DNA of 64,000 nucleotides from Lutispora saccharofermentans (lineage in GTDB: Bacteria > Bacillota > Clostridia > Lutisporales > Lutisporaceae), in NCBI RefSeq assembly GCF_024363565.1, contig NZ_JAJEKE010000013.1, positions 54,205 through 118,204 on the forward strand, written 5' to 3'. Made by a program: the position numbers and the translations under genes. The first letter of the stretch is position 1; each line of letters begins with the position of its first letter. Positions 9,711 through 18,624 of this stretch are shown here, piece by piece. The notes below the pieces were generated by a model, which saw only the letters and a program-made list of their open reading frames with translations, was not told where the DNA came from and made no database searches.

Positions 9711-10880
9711 ATGATAAAGCTTCAGCTGCAAAAGGGAAAAGATAAAAGGGTCGTTGAAGGCCATCCATGGGTATATGACAATGAAATCGATAAGGTCCAT
9801 GGAAGCTATGACAATGGCGATATTGTCGATATATATGATTGGAAGGATAAATTCATCGGAAGAGGCTACATAAATGATAATTCAAAGATAAGAGTAAGGA
9901 TACTGACCAGAAAGCAAGAGGAAATAAACAGGGAGTTCTTCAAAAAAAGAATAAATGATGCCTGGGAATACAGAAAAAGATTGGTGGACACAGCAAGCTG
10001 CAGAGTTGTATTCGGCGAAGCCGACTTCATTCCAGGCCTTATAGTCGATAAATTCGAAGATTATTTGAGCATTCAGACCCTATCCCTTGGCATAGAAAAA
10101 TATAAGGATATGATCGTGGAAATCCTGGATGAGATACTGAATCCTAAAGGCATATATGAAAGAAATGATGTGCAGATCAGAGAATTGGAAGGTATGGAGC
10201 AAAAGAAGGGATTTTTGAAGGGGCCTTTTGACACCAAGGTTGAAATTACGGAAAACGAAGTGAAAATGCTTGTAGATATTGAAAACGGCCAGAAAACAGG
10301 CTATTTTCTGGACCAAAGGGAAAATCGGGCCGCTCTCAAGCCCCTTGTAAGCAATGCAAGGGTACTGGATACCTTTACCCATACAGGAGGCTTCGCTCTC
10401 CATGCCGCTCATTACGGAGCCCGAGATGTTATCGCAGTAGATATATCAGACCATGCAGCAGAATATGTAGCTGCTAATGCGGCTCTGAACGGTCTGCAGG
10501 GAAAGGTTCATGTGGTTTTGGCCAATGTATTCGACATATTGAAGGAATATCAGCAAAAGGGAGAAAAATTTGATGTGGTCATTTTAGACCCTCCCGCTTT
10601 TTGCAAGTCAAAATCAGCACTAAAAGGAGCCTATAGAGGTTATAAGGAAATAAACCTGAGAGCAATGAAGATAATAAATCCCGGCGGCTTCTTGATCAGC
10701 TGCTCATGCTCCCACTACATGTATCCCGAAATATTTCAAAAAATGCTCCTCGAGGCTGCCAAAGACGCGAAAAAAACACTGCGCATCATAGAGTCACGAG
10801 TCCAGGCAAAGGACCATCCCATAGTATCGGCCTATAATGAATCCCTTTACCTGAAGTGCGTCATAATGCAGGTATTGTAG
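9711..10880 (+). CDS. Class I SAM-dependent rRNA methyltransferase, RlmI/RlmK-like
   Basis: 389 residues. An N-terminal PUA-like domain (KGKDKRVVEGHPWVYDNEI, residues 7-25) precedes a Rossmann methyltransferase domain. The SAM-binding motif VLDTFTHTGGFALHAA is at about 219-234 and the catalytic motif ILDPPAFCKSK at about 296-306. Members of this family methylate 23S rRNA cytosines; RlmI makes m5C1962 in E. coli. A good RBS (AAGGAGGATA) precedes the ATG. It is a stand-alone gene, convergent with the next one. The exact target base is inferred from family. Confidence 0.93.
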   Translation: MIKLQLQKGKDKRVVEGHPWVYDNEIDKVHGSYDNGDIVDIYDWKDKFIGRGYINDNSKIRVRILTRKQEEINREFFKKRINDAWEYRKRLVDTASCRVVFGEADFIPGLIVDKFEDYLSIQTLSLGIEKYKDMIVEILDEILNPKGIYERNDVQIRELEGMEQKKGFLKGPFDTKVEITENEVKMLVDIENGQKTGYFLDQRENRAALKPLVSNARVLDTFTHTGGFALHAAHYGARDVIAVDISDHAAEYVAANAALNGLQGKVHVVLANVFDILKEYQQKGEKFDVVILDPPAFCKSKSALKGAYRGYKEINLRAMKIINPGGFLISCSCSHYMYPEIFQKMLLEAAKDAKKTLRIIESRVQAKDHPIVSAYNESLYLKCVIMQVL

Positions 10881-10884
10881 GTCC

Positions 10885-11436
10885 TTACTCATTTTCCAGC
10901 ATAAAAAGCTTCCACTGACCGTTTTCCTTTTTATAGTGGAGATACCATACAACAGGCTTGTTATTGCCTTCAAGTGTTATCTCCACACCGGCCATGGCTG
11001 TCTCACCCTCCGTATAGCACCAGCGCTGCCTGTAATCTGCCAGGCCTCTGTCCGTAGCCATATAGCCCTCTATCAGTTGACCGCCTCCTGTATATCTTAT
11101 AAAGGATGAACCGTCGGGAGACTTGATATAGGCTGCATCTTTAGAAAGCAAGCCGTTAATAATATGTTCATCTCTTGCAAAACAGCTTGCGACAAAGTTT
11201 TGAGACATCTTTTCTATAGTCTCATCAATGATATCCTTCTCTGATTTTTCCATAGATATATCTGATTCCGACTTTTCCCCCGGATCAGCATTTTCTTCAA
11301 CCTTAGGCTTTTTTATATTGGTAAATAACTGCCCGAAATACCCTCTATCAGCAAAAAAGAAGCTGGCTAAAAACACCAATAGCCCCGCTGCTATAATAAA
11401 AACAGGGATTCTGTATTTTGTTTTATTAAACTTCAA
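10885..11436 (-). CDS. Membrane-anchored protein with NTF2-like C-terminal domain, unknown
   Basis: 183 residues from the TTG at 11436, which follows GGGAGG with normal spacing; an upstream TTG at 11451 would overlap the RBS. One N-terminal membrane helix is visible (IPVFIIAAGLLVFLASFFF). An acidic linker and a C-terminal domain of about 110 residues follow (YRQRWCYTEGETAMAGVEITLE, then HYKKENGQWKLFMLEN) that looks like an NTF2/SnoaL- or DUF4878-type fold. I do not recognise a function. It is convergent with the methyltransferase gene, 4 nt apart. Confidence 0.7.
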   Translation of the reverse strand: MKFNKTKYRIPVFIIAAGLLVFLASFFFADRGYFGQLFTNIKKPKVEENADPGEKSESDISMEKSEKDIIDETIEKMSQNFVASCFARDEHIINGLLSKDAAYIKSPDGSSFIRYTGGGQLIEGYMATDRGLADYRQRWCYTEGETAMAGVEITLEGNNKPVVWYLHYKKENGQWKLFMLENE

Positions 11437-11560
11437 TCCTATCCCTCCCAAAGCTTTTGCTCATATTATTTCCTGTCATGCATTTTTTATCCGATGGCTG
11501 ATTTCTTTGTACATAATGTGCCTGTCTGATAACATATTATCCCCTTTTCAAGAATAATAA

Positions 11561-11586
11561 TTGAACGAGACTTCATTCAGTGTTAA
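11561..11586 (+). repeat. Possible scar of the multi-hairpin element
   Basis: TTGAACGAGACTTCATTCAG matches the left end of the elements at 33678-33806 and 44465-44592 and is followed directly by TGTTAAAA, which resembles their right-end flank (TTCAGTGTTTAAAA). It is consistent with loss of the element body between the short TTCAGTG repeats present at both ends. It lies just upstream of the P-type ATPase gene. Confidence 0.5.
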
Positions 11587-11618
11587 AAGGAAAAGCATAG
11601 GGAAAAGAGGGGACTAAT

Positions 11619-14195
11619 ATGGAAAACATAAATATCAACTGGGGAAAAGAGCCGCTGACTAAGGGGCTAAGCGAAAAAGAGGCTCTGGAGAAACTAAAAA
11701 AACACGGGTTCAATGAGCTGATAAAAAAGAATAAAAAAGGTCCTATAACTATTTTCGCTGAACAGTTTAAAAATCTCATGACATTAGTGCTGATAGGAGC
11801 CGCCCTGATATCCTGGTTTTTTGGTGAGAGAGCAGATGCAATAACCATACTGGCAATAATAGTATTGAACTCCATACTCGGCTTTATCCAGGAGTTCAAG
11901 GCAGAGCGCTCCATAGAAGCATTGATGGAGCTTTCTGCACCGGGGGCCAAAGTCGTACGGGAAGGCAAGCTGTCTCATATCAGTGCCAAATATGTGGTTC
12001 CGGGGGATCTGCTGCTCATAGAGGCAGGCGATAGAATACCTGCGGATGGAATAGTCCTTGAATGCACAGGTCTTATGGTAGACGAATCCCTGCTTACCGG
12101 AGAATCAGTCCCCGTAGAGAAAAAACCCAGGGGCTCTGACAGGGTGTTCATGGGAACCATATCCACGTCAGGAAAGGCAAAGGTCGTCACATATTCTACG
12201 GGTATGAATACGGAAATGGGTAAAATAGCCAACATGCTGCAGGAAATACCTGATGAATATACGCCGCTGCAAAGAAGGTTGGCTCAGTTAGGCAAATACA
12301 TAGTAGCCATATGCCTTATCATATGCGCTGTAGTTTCAATAACCGGGATAATGAGAGGAGAAGAACCATACAATATGCTCCTCACGGGCATAAGCCTTGC
12401 AGTTGCAGCTATACCTGAAGGACTGCCTGCTATCGTCACTGTGGCGCTGGCTATAGGTGTCCAACGGATGTATAAGAGAAATGCACTGGTAAGAAAGCTG
12501 CCTGCAGTAGAGACGCTGGGAAGCACAACTGTAATATGCTCCGACAAGACCGGTACCCTGACCCAGAACAAAATGACGGTAAAAAAGCTGTATATAGGAG
12601 ACAAGTTTATAGAGCCCCAAAAGGATAGATTCCCTTCTTCAGATGCTGTAAAGCTTTTTTTCACAGCTTCCGCAGTATGCAATGATGCTTTTTATGAAGA
12701 AAAGCTGATGGCGGAGCCGGAGAGCTCGGGAGACCCTACGGAGCTGGCAATACTCAAAGCGGCATGGACAGCAGGCATAAAAAAACCAAATCTGGATAAG
12801 GAATATAAGCGTATTCATGAAATACCCTTTGATTCTGACAGAAAAAGAATGACAGTGGCAGTGAAAAGGAAGAACGGTGAATCCTATGTGTTCGTAAAGG
12901 GTGCAGTAGACATTATCTTAGGCTTATGCTCCAAATATTATGGGCCTAAAGGGGAGCAGCCCATGACCTATCTGGATATGAAGAACATATTATCTGCAAA
13001 TGAGAGGATGGCATCATCAGCCTTGAGAGTTCTGGGTGCAGCCTACAAAAAGCTTGATGGCTCAATAGACAAAAACTCACTGGAAAAGGATCTTATATTT
13101 CTTGGTATGACCGGCATGATAGATCCTCCAAGGCCGGAGGCTGCAAAAGCAGTTGAAACCTGTATCATGTCAGGCATCAGGCCCGTCATGATAACAGGGG
13201 ATCACAAAATGACAGCGGCTGCAATCGGGAAAGAATTAGGAATTTTAACTTCAGAAAGCCAGATACTGGCCGGGAGTGAGCTTGATAAACTGAGCGACAA
13301 ACAGCTTGAAAAGGCATCAGGCCGCATAGCAGTATATGCCAGAGTATCTCCGAAGCATAAGCTCAGAATAGTGAAGGCGTTGAAGGCTTCAGGCCATACA
13401 GTTGCCATGACCGGGGACGGGGTTAATGACGCACCTGCAATAAAAGAGGCAGATATAGGCATCTCTATGGGCATAACCGGAACCGATGTAACTAAGGAAG
13501 CATCTTCAATGGTGCTTTTGGATGATAATTTTTCCACCATCGTAGCTGCGGTTGAAGAAGGCAGGATCATTTATGACAACATAAGAAAATTCATTCGTTA
13601 CTTGCTATCCTGCAATATTGGGGAAGTATTGACCATGTTTCTGGCTTCTCTTTTGTATATGCCTGTGCCGCTGATACCAATCCAGATATTGTGGGTAAAT
13701 TTAGTCACCGACGGACTTCCTGCCATGGCATTAGGGATAGACCCGCCTGATAATGATATAATGCGGAGAAGGCCTCGAAGCAAAAAAGAAGGCATCTTTT
13801 CAGAAGGTCTGGGTTTAAAGATATTGATGAGAGGGATCGCCATCGGCTTAGGCACTTTGTCAGTATATGCACTTATGCTTTATCTGACATACAACGATAT
13901 ACAGAGAGCAAGGACCTGCGCCTTCGCTTCCCTTGTGCTCTCTCAGCTGTCCTTCGTATTTGAATGCAGGTCGGAGCATAGATCAATACTTAAAATCAAC
14001 CCTCTGACCAATATATGGCTGATACTTGCTGTCTTGTGTTCCTTGGGGCTTTTGCTCATGGTCATCTATGTACCCTTCTTCCACACCATATTTGATACGG
14101 TTGCGCTTCGAGGAATCGAATGGATCATAGTAGTCTCCATGTCCTTGATATGGACGATAGTATCTGTATTCACTACCAAGAAAAAGCGCAGGTAG
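11619..14195 (+). CDS. Calcium-type P-type ATPase (P2A)
   Basis: 858 residues, normal length for bacterial SERCA/PMR1-like pumps. The N-terminal cation ATPase domain (GLSEKEALEKLKKHGFNEL) is present. The actuator motif LLTGESVPVEK is at about 159-169 and the TM4 ion site PEGLPAIV at about 266-273. The phosphorylation loop is CSDKTGTLTQNKMT, the hinge is MTGDGVNDAPAIKEADIGI, and TM6 carries NLVTDGLPAMALG. These support ATP-driven export of Ca2+, possibly also Mn2+, across the cell membrane. The start ATG follows AGAGGGGAC. It appears monocistronic. Confidence 0.95.
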   Translation: MENININWGKEPLTKGLSEKEALEKLKKHGFNELIKKNKKGPITIFAEQFKNLMTLVLIGAALISWFFGERADAITILAIIVLNSILGFIQEFKAERSIEALMELSAPGAKVVREGKLSHISAKYVVPGDLLLIEAGDRIPADGIVLECTGLMVDESLLTGESVPVEKKPRGSDRVFMGTISTSGKAKVVTYSTGMNTEMGKIANMLQEIPDEYTPLQRRLAQLGKYIVAICLIICAVVSITGIMRGEEPYNMLLTGISLAVAAIPEGLPAIVTVALAIGVQRMYKRNALVRKLPAVETLGSTTVICSDKTGTLTQNKMTVKKLYIGDKFIEPQKDRFPSSDAVKLFFTASAVCNDAFYEEKLMAEPESSGDPTELAILKAAWTAGIKKPNLDKEYKRIHEIPFDSDRKRMTVAVKRKNGESYVFVKGAVDIILGLCSKYYGPKGEQPMTYLDMKNILSANERMASSALRVLGAAYKKLDGSIDKNSLEKDLIFLGMTGMIDPPRPEAAKAVETCIMSGIRPVMITGDHKMTAAAIGKELGILTSESQILAGSELDKLSDKQLEKASGRIAVYARVSPKHKLRIVKALKASGHTVAMTGDGVNDAPAIKEADIGISMGITGTDVTKEASSMVLLDDNFSTIVAAVEEGRIIYDNIRKFIRYLLSCNIGEVLTMFLASLLYMPVPLIPIQILWVNLVTDGLPAMALGIDPPDNDIMRRRPRSKKEGIFSEGLGLKILMRGIAIGLGTLSVYALMLYLTYNDIQRARTCAFASLVLSQLSFVFECRSEHRSILKINPLTNIWLILAVLCSLGLLLMVIYVPFFHTIFDTVALRGIEWIIVVSMSLIWTIVSVFTTKKKRR

Positions 14196-14235
14196 GAGAA
14201 CGGAGAACGTGTTCTCCGCCTTCCCATTTCCATAT

Positions 14236-15240
14236 TCATCTGAATAGTTGATAGTACAGCTTCCCCAGATTCATCATATAACCTACCAAGGCTTCGTTTC
14301 GTATAACACGTGAACAAGGCTCCGGCTTCAGAGGCTTTGCATTTTTCATCCTGCTTAAAAACTCTTCCAGCCTGGCCCTATTATTCATGATGCCGTCCAA
14401 GCTGAACAGTGAAAAGTCCTCCACACCGCATTCCTTCAAAATGCCTATATCCTTCTCAAAATCATCCATGCACTCATAATAGGGCTCGTTTCCCAGCTTT
14501 CCTATATTTGTGACCCCGACGGATACGGCCAGCTTGTCATTGAGAATTCTCTTCAAATAAGAAACCTGATGATATATCAAATAATCCACATTGACCTTCT
14601 TATATTTTTTCATCTCATTTCTTATCATCGTGGCATAATACATAAGATTGTATTTATCCCAGGGCACCTTAAAGACCGGTATTTCCAGGGCATTCTGCAT
14701 CAGCTCACTGCCGAATCTGAGATCATAATAGCTATGGCGTATGCAGGTTGCATATCCTTCCAGACCTTTTTCCCTTATATAGCAGGCCGCATCGGTAAAA
14801 ATATCCGTTGATTTTTTAAACCGACTCTTGTTGAGGTTGGAAGTAAGCATTCTCCCATAGGCTATTATGGGCTCAAGCTTGTTTCTGGGCGATCCGATAC
14901 GCCTTATATCCTCCAGCGGAGATTCCATATCAATACACAATCCTTTGATCTTTAAGCCCTTGCTCTCAATCCTGCTCAGCAAAGCCTTTATATAATCAAA
15001 AAATTTTTGGGCATTTTGCTCGTTTACCCAATATCCCATATCGTCGGATAAGGTTGCCCAGATAGACACCGGAATTCCACTTTTATTGTATATCTCCAGC
15101 ATTTTATAGAACTCGGAGCTATCCTCTCCATAATCAAGCCTATAATTTAACGTTACATCATGTTTTTTAAAAATGTCCAATATATGATCAGAGCAAACCT
15201 CCAGAGGCTTAGCAAACTCACACCAAATTCTTGTATCCAT
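14236..15240 (-). CDS. Conserved hypothetical protein, TIM-barrel-like
   Basis: 334 residues from the ATG at 15240, chosen because GGAGGATCAT sits directly upstream; a more distal start lacks an RBS. Beta/alpha alternation, segments such as IPVSIWATLSDDMGYWVNEQNA and LKIKGLCIDMES, and the C-terminal VEDFSLFSLDGIM suggest a (beta/alpha)8 barrel with acidic residues at strand ends, as in glycoside-hydrolase-like proteins. No family can be named with confidence. It has no signal peptide and is flanked by a convergent ATPase gene and a divergent yigZ. Confidence 0.7.
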   Translation of the reverse strand: MDTRIWCEFAKPLEVCSDHILDIFKKHDVTLNYRLDYGEDSSEFYKMLEIYNKSGIPVSIWATLSDDMGYWVNEQNAQKFFDYIKALLSRIESKGLKIKGLCIDMESPLEDIRRIGSPRNKLEPIIAYGRMLTSNLNKSRFKKSTDIFTDAACYIREKGLEGYATCIRHSYYDLRFGSELMQNALEIPVFKVPWDKYNLMYYATMIRNEMKKYKKVNVDYLIYHQVSYLKRILNDKLAVSVGVTNIGKLGNEPYYECMDDFEKDIGILKECGVEDFSLFSLDGIMNNRARLEEFLSRMKNAKPLKPEPCSRVIRNEALVGYMMNLGKLYYQLFR

Positions 15241-15396
15241 ATGATCCTCCAAGTAAATTGATAAGAATATTATTAACACAATGAAAGGATATTAACAAGG
15301 ATATTGACTATAAATACTATGTAATATTTTGAAACTGGCAAATATGTGTGCTTTATTGTATAATATGTGCTGAAAATACTTTTTTACAGGTGTGCT

Positions 15397-16047
15397 ATGG
15401 AAAAATCATACAAAACGTTAAAGGAATACGGAGAGGCTTCTTTTATTGAGAGGAAGTCCCGGTTTATATCCTATTCAATGCCGGCAACCACTGAGGAGCA
15501 AGCAATAGAATTTTTGAATTCTATTAAAAAAAAGCATTATGATGCTACTCATAACTGCTATGCCTATATTTTAGGAGAAAGTGCCTCTATACAACGCTCC
15601 AGTGATGACGGTGAGCCTTCCGGCACAGCCGGAATGCCTATTTTAGAAATTTTACGAAAAGAAGGCCTCACTAATACAATTGTCGTCGTTACCCGCTATT
15701 TCGGCGGCATTCTCCTTGGTGCCGGAGGCCTCATAAGGGCTTACGCCGAAGGTGCAAAGCTTGCAGTCTCGGCAGCTGGAATTATTGAAGTGAGAGCCTT
15801 TTCATTTTTTTCAGTCCATATCGATTACAGCCAGCTGGGCAAAATCCAACGCGAATCTATGAAAAAGGAGTATTTAATAAAGGATATTCTTTATACAGAC
15901 ATGGTTGAAATGACCTTCCTCATACCGCCTGAGCAAAAGGATGCTCTCATAGGGGACATCAATAACTGGACCAATGGCAATGCCGTCATTGAGCATATAA
16001 AAAATGATATGATGAAGGTAGACCTTCAAACCGGCCGGCCGCTTTAG
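15397..16047 (+). CDS. YigZ/IMPACT family protein
   Basis: 217 residues from ATG 15397 (MEKSYKTLKEYGEASFIERKSRF), with a weak AGGTG ahead; the start at 15367 lies within the probable promoter. An N-terminal UPF0029/IMPACT domain shows the conserved DATHNCYAYILG, SSDDGEPSGTAGMPIL and VVVTRYFGGILLGAGGLIRAY blocks. A C-terminal DUF1949-like domain follows. The family binds nucleic acids or ribosomes in some members and is of uncertain function in bacteria. Its last 4 nt overlap the convergent coat-like gene. Confidence 0.93.
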   Translation: MEKSYKTLKEYGEASFIERKSRFISYSMPATTEEQAIEFLNSIKKKHYDATHNCYAYILGESASIQRSSDDGEPSGTAGMPILEILRKEGLTNTIVVVTRYFGGILLGAGGLIRAYAEGAKLAVSAAGIIEVRAFSFFSVHIDYSQLGKIQRESMKKEYLIKDILYTDMVEMTFLIPPEQKDALIGDINNWTNGNAVIEHIKNDMMKVDLQTGRPL

Positions 16048-16502
16048 TAGTACCAATCATTATTGTAATAGTCGTAATTTCTTCTCCTGCGCCTTCTCCT
16101 TCTGCCAAGAAGTTCTCCTAAAAGCAAAACTCCTACCAAGTCCCTAAGGAATCTTCTGCGGCCGAACTGCCTCCCTTCCCACTGTTCCTCCATCTCAGGC
16201 ATATCTGCAACTGCTTTGTCATATATCCTGTCCCCCATGCGCTCAAGCAGTTCTCTATCCGGATATTCTTCATACAACGGACTTTCTTCTGTTTCCATCC
16301 TATCCAGTTCTTTATTTATATAAGGCATGATCTTTTTGCAGCTTTCAGGGTGCATATCCTTAAAGTATTCTTCATCTCTATCATCTTCAGCATAAATATC
16401 TTCCATATCAGGCTCCATACCGTATTCCATACCCTGATACATCTGAGGTGCCATTGCCCAATTCATATTATTCATCATAGGGCAAGTCATCGTTCTATTC
16501 AC
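16044..16502 (-). CDS. Small Met-rich, Arg-tailed protein, probable spore coat component
   Basis: 152 residues from a GTG at 16502, with TAGGAGG at proper distance. The N-terminus is rich in Met/Asn/Gln (MTCPMMNNMNWAMAPQMYQG), the middle is acidic, and the C-terminus carries a run of eight arginines followed by NYDYYNNDWYY. Such composition is typical of exposed coat or crust proteins, and the gene is divergent to two CotF-like genes. A sigma-K-like promoter (see 16531-16557) precedes it. No domain family is recognised, so the coat assignment is inference. Confidence 0.7.
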   Translation of the reverse strand: MNRTMTCPMMNNMNWAMAPQMYQGMEYGMEPDMEDIYAEDDRDEEYFKDMHPESCKKIMPYINKELDRMETEESPLYEEYPDRELLERMGDRIYDKAVADMPEMEEQWEGRQFGRRRFLRDLVGVLLLGELLGRRRRRRRRNYDYYNNDWYY

Positions 16503-16530
16503 AAACCTACCTCCTAAATCATACTTATTC

Positions 16531-16557
16531 TAATATATGCATGGTAAAAATTTACGT
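16531..16557 (-). promoter_or_regulatory. Sigma-K-like promoter
   Basis: On the minus strand AC at 16557-16556 is followed after 16 nt by CATATATTA (16539-16531). This fits the sigma-K pattern AC, 16-17 nt, CATAnnnTA. It lies 29 nt upstream of the GTG of the Arg-tailed coat-like gene. Late mother-cell expression during sporulation is predicted. Confidence 0.5.
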
Positions 16558-16683
16558 GCATGTTCAAACCTATCTATGAGAAGGCTTGTCCATATATAGA
16601 TTTTGTTTCCACTAATAATTTTTTCATAATATATATAAAATATATGTGAAAATATTGAAATGAAATGAATGGAGGAAATGTAC

Positions 16684-16884
16684 ATGAACAATCCCCAGAT
16701 AGAAGCAAAAAACCTTACAGTATTAGAAGATCAATTAAATTATGAAGCTCTGGCTGTAAAAAAATATCGGCAGGCTGCGCAGCAATGCACCAATGGAGAG
16801 CTTACAAATATTTGCAATGATGCGGCAGCAAAACACAAGGCCCACTTCGACCAGCTGCTCAATTATTTAAATTCTCACAAATAG
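16684..16884 (+). CDS. Small ferritin-like helical protein, probable coat-associated
   Basis: 66 residues starting at the ATG 16684, because GGAGG (16671-16675) overlaps the two earlier ATGs. It is all-helical (EAKNLTVLEDQLNYEALAVKKYRQAAQQC), with an E...H pattern reminiscent of rubrerythrin/CotF ferritin-like folds but too short for a full four-helix bundle. It lies 12 nt before the CotF-like gene and is probably cotranscribed with it. The role in the spore is inferred from the neighbour. Confidence 0.75.
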   Translation: MNNPQIEAKNLTVLEDQLNYEALAVKKYRQAAQQCTNGELTNICNDAAAKHKAHFDQLLNYLNSHK

Positions 16885-16896
16885 GAGGAACTATAG

Positions 16897-17172
16897 ATGA
16901 ATAATAATGCACAGCTTAATGATCAAGATATAATGGATGATCTGCTCACCATGGAAAAACAAATAATATCTGCTTACAACACGGGAATAACAGAGTCTTC
17001 CTGTCAGAACTTAAGGCAGACGCTCACAAGCAACCTGCTGGAAACTCATCAGTTGCAATATACTATATTTGATACAATGAAGAAAAAAGGCTGGTACCAA
17101 ACAAAGGATGCTCAAGATCAGGATGTAAATAATGCTAAAAATAAATATTCCAATATAAAAAATCAATTGTAA
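16897..17172 (+). CDS. CotF-like spore coat protein
   Basis: 91 residues. The sequence MDDLLTMEKQIISAYNTGITESSCQNLRQTLTSNLLETHQLQYTIFDTMKKKGWYQ, quoted here by its pieces DDLLTMEKQIISAYNTGITE and FDTMKKKGWYQ, matches the ferritin-like CotF/YhcQ spore coat family (PF07875), where members are structural coat proteins. RBS AGGAGG (16885-16890) precedes the ATG. A strong terminator follows 10 nt after the stop. Confidence 0.88.
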   Translation: MNNNAQLNDQDIMDDLLTMEKQIISAYNTGITESSCQNLRQTLTSNLLETHQLQYTIFDTMKKKGWYQTKDAQDQDVNNAKNKYSNIKNQL

Positions 17173-17181
17173 GAGCCGGTC

Positions 17182-17230
17182 AACGGTCATGCGCAGATAA
17201 AAATCCTATGCATGACCGTTACTTTTTTTT
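17182..17230 (+). terminator. Rho-independent terminator
   Basis: Perfect 11-bp stem AACGGTCATGC (17182-17192) with GCATGACCGTT (17210-17220), followed by a run of eight T (17223-17230). It ends the spore-coat transcript. Confidence 0.9.
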
Positions 17231-17314
17231 ATGATATGATATAATAAGAAAAGTATTTAAGGCCAAATGCCTATTAAATAACTACAGTGCTTAGATATGA
17301 GTGGGGAGATTGCC

Positions 17315-18103
17315 ATGCAAGAAAAAGAAAAAAAGGGCTCAAAAAATAACAGCCTGGATAAGGCACTATATCTTCTGAGCTATTTTAATTATGACAGGGA
17401 TACCATCGGTTTAAGCGAATTATCCCGAATATCAGACATACCAAAGGCTACCGTATATAGAACACTGTCTACTCTGGAAAGCAGAGGATACCTGCAGAAG
17501 GTGGACGTGATGGGTAAAGAAAGCCAATATAAGCTAGGGCTTAAATTTCTGGAGCTTGGCAATATCGTCAGCAATAATATCGAGCTTAAGGCTATAGCCA
17601 GACCCTATATGGAAAGGCTTAGAAGTGCGATAAACGAATGCTCCCAGCTTGTGGTCCAAAGCAGCGATGAAGCCATATATATAGAAAAACTGGAATGCTC
17701 AAGGCCTGTAAAGGCTTATACAAGGGTGGGACGAAGAGCGCCTCTCTACGCAGGAGCCTGCCCTAGGGCAATATTTTCTTTTCTTCCTGATGAAGAAATT
17801 GACAAGATATTGAGCAAGGTTGAGCTTATAAAATATACAAAGAATACAGTTATAGATAAAGATGAGATCTGGAAAACAATCAAGGAAACAAGAAAGCTGG
17901 GCTATACCATAAGCTACAGCGAGCTGGCTGAAGAAACCTATGCCATAGGCGCTCCCATCATGGATTATACGGGAAATGTAGCAGGATCGCTAAGCATAGT
18001 GGGACCGGAAAACCGTCTTAATGATGATACCATCGACCTCTATGTGGCCGAAGTCTTGAAAGCCACTCGCGGAATATCCCAGGCATTAGGCTACAGGGGA
18101 TAA
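17315..18103 (+). CDS. IclR family transcriptional regulator (KipR-like)
   Basis: 262 residues from ATG 17315, preceded by GGGGAG at 6 nt; the ATG at 17297 lies upstream of that RBS. An N-terminal winged helix (LYLLSYFNYDRDTIGLSELSRISDIPKATVYRTLSTLE) is followed by a C-terminal IclR effector domain with VGRRAPLYAGACPRAIFSFL and the late SLSIVGPENRL. It precedes the pxp operon on the same strand, matching the Bacillus kip locus where the IclR protein KipR represses kip/pxp genes. It probably controls 18625-22482 through the repeat at 18591-18607. Confidence 0.92.
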   Translation: MQEKEKKGSKNNSLDKALYLLSYFNYDRDTIGLSELSRISDIPKATVYRTLSTLESRGYLQKVDVMGKESQYKLGLKFLELGNIVSNNIELKAIARPYMERLRSAINECSQLVVQSSDEAIYIEKLECSRPVKAYTRVGRRAPLYAGACPRAIFSFLPDEEIDKILSKVELIKYTKNTVIDKDEIWKTIKETRKLGYTISYSELAEETYAIGAPIMDYTGNVAGSLSIVGPENRLNDDTIDLYVAEVLKATRGISQALGYRG

Positions 18104-18170
18104 GTAGCGGAATATATAAAAGTTTCGAGTTGCGTGTCGCGAAAGCTAGGGTAGCCCGCTGGAGTCATAG

Positions 18171-18325
18171 GGGAACGGAGAACACGGATGAACACGGTTT
18201 TCTATTTTCACTAATCCCATATCTAAGCCGGTTCGCAACTCGCATTCCTGCGGTGATATGGCATTAAAAAACATTTTCGTGTTTTTCAGTGCAAAATTCC
18301 GTATCTTTCAGTGGTTTCCGTTCCC
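18171..18325. repeat. GGAACGG...CCGTTCC palindromic intergenic repeat
   Basis: GGGAACGGAGAACACGG opens the element and the complementary TTTCCGTTCCC closes it. GAGTTGCG (18127) and CGCAACTC (18233) form another inverted pair overlapping it. Related elements occur at 22487-22618, 23430-23686 and 29235-29331. It occupies the 520-bp gap 18104-18624. After it come a short CTGAGTTC-type sequence and the solo repeat at 18385-18440. Confidence 0.65.
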
Positions 18326-18384
18326 AAGACCCCAGAGCCCAACCCTAATCTCCTGAGCTCTGAATCCTGAGTTCTTAATATCCG

Positions 18385-18440
18385 TGTATAGATATACATA
18401 CCATTCTTCTTATAGCTGATGTATCAGCAGCCTTGAAAGA
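18385..18440 (+). repeat. Solo end of the 35069-35325 element
   Basis: TGTATAGATATACATACC and the following bases, with AGCTGATGTATCAGCAG, align over about 55 bp with 35271-35325 at roughly 85-90 percent identity by eye. No opposing arm is found here, so it looks like a remnant. Confidence 0.55.
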
Positions 18441-18590
18441 TATGCTATTTCTTATGCATGTCTTTTTATTTTGAAATAATATTGGCCTGAAGTGAATATA
18501 ATATATAAATAATCTGAGCATAGACAATCATTTAACAATGAAGGATTTTTCAGACTATTTGTAGAATCAAATTGTTATAATTAAATCGCC

Positions 18591-18607
18591 GGTTCATATT
18601 GTGAACC
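18591..18607 (+). promoter_or_regulatory. Probable IclR/KipR operator before pxpA
   Basis: GGTTCATATTGTGAACC is a perfect 6-bp inverted repeat with 5-nt spacer, 17 nt before the pxpA ATG. It starts 9 nt after a TATAAT -10 (18576-18581), so it covers the expected transcription start. That position fits a repressor; KipR-like control is inferred. Confidence 0.55.
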
Positions 18608-18624
18608 ATTAGAGGAGGAATTTT

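Noticed and set aside
14193..14222. CGGAGAAC/GTTCTCCG hairpin after the P-type ATPase as a terminator
   Set aside because: The stem is good but no T run follows on either strand; probably a fragment of the GGAACGG repeat family.
16669..16683. Upstream ATGs of the small ferritin-like gene
   Set aside because: GGAGG overlaps them; the ATG at 16684 has the correct spacing.
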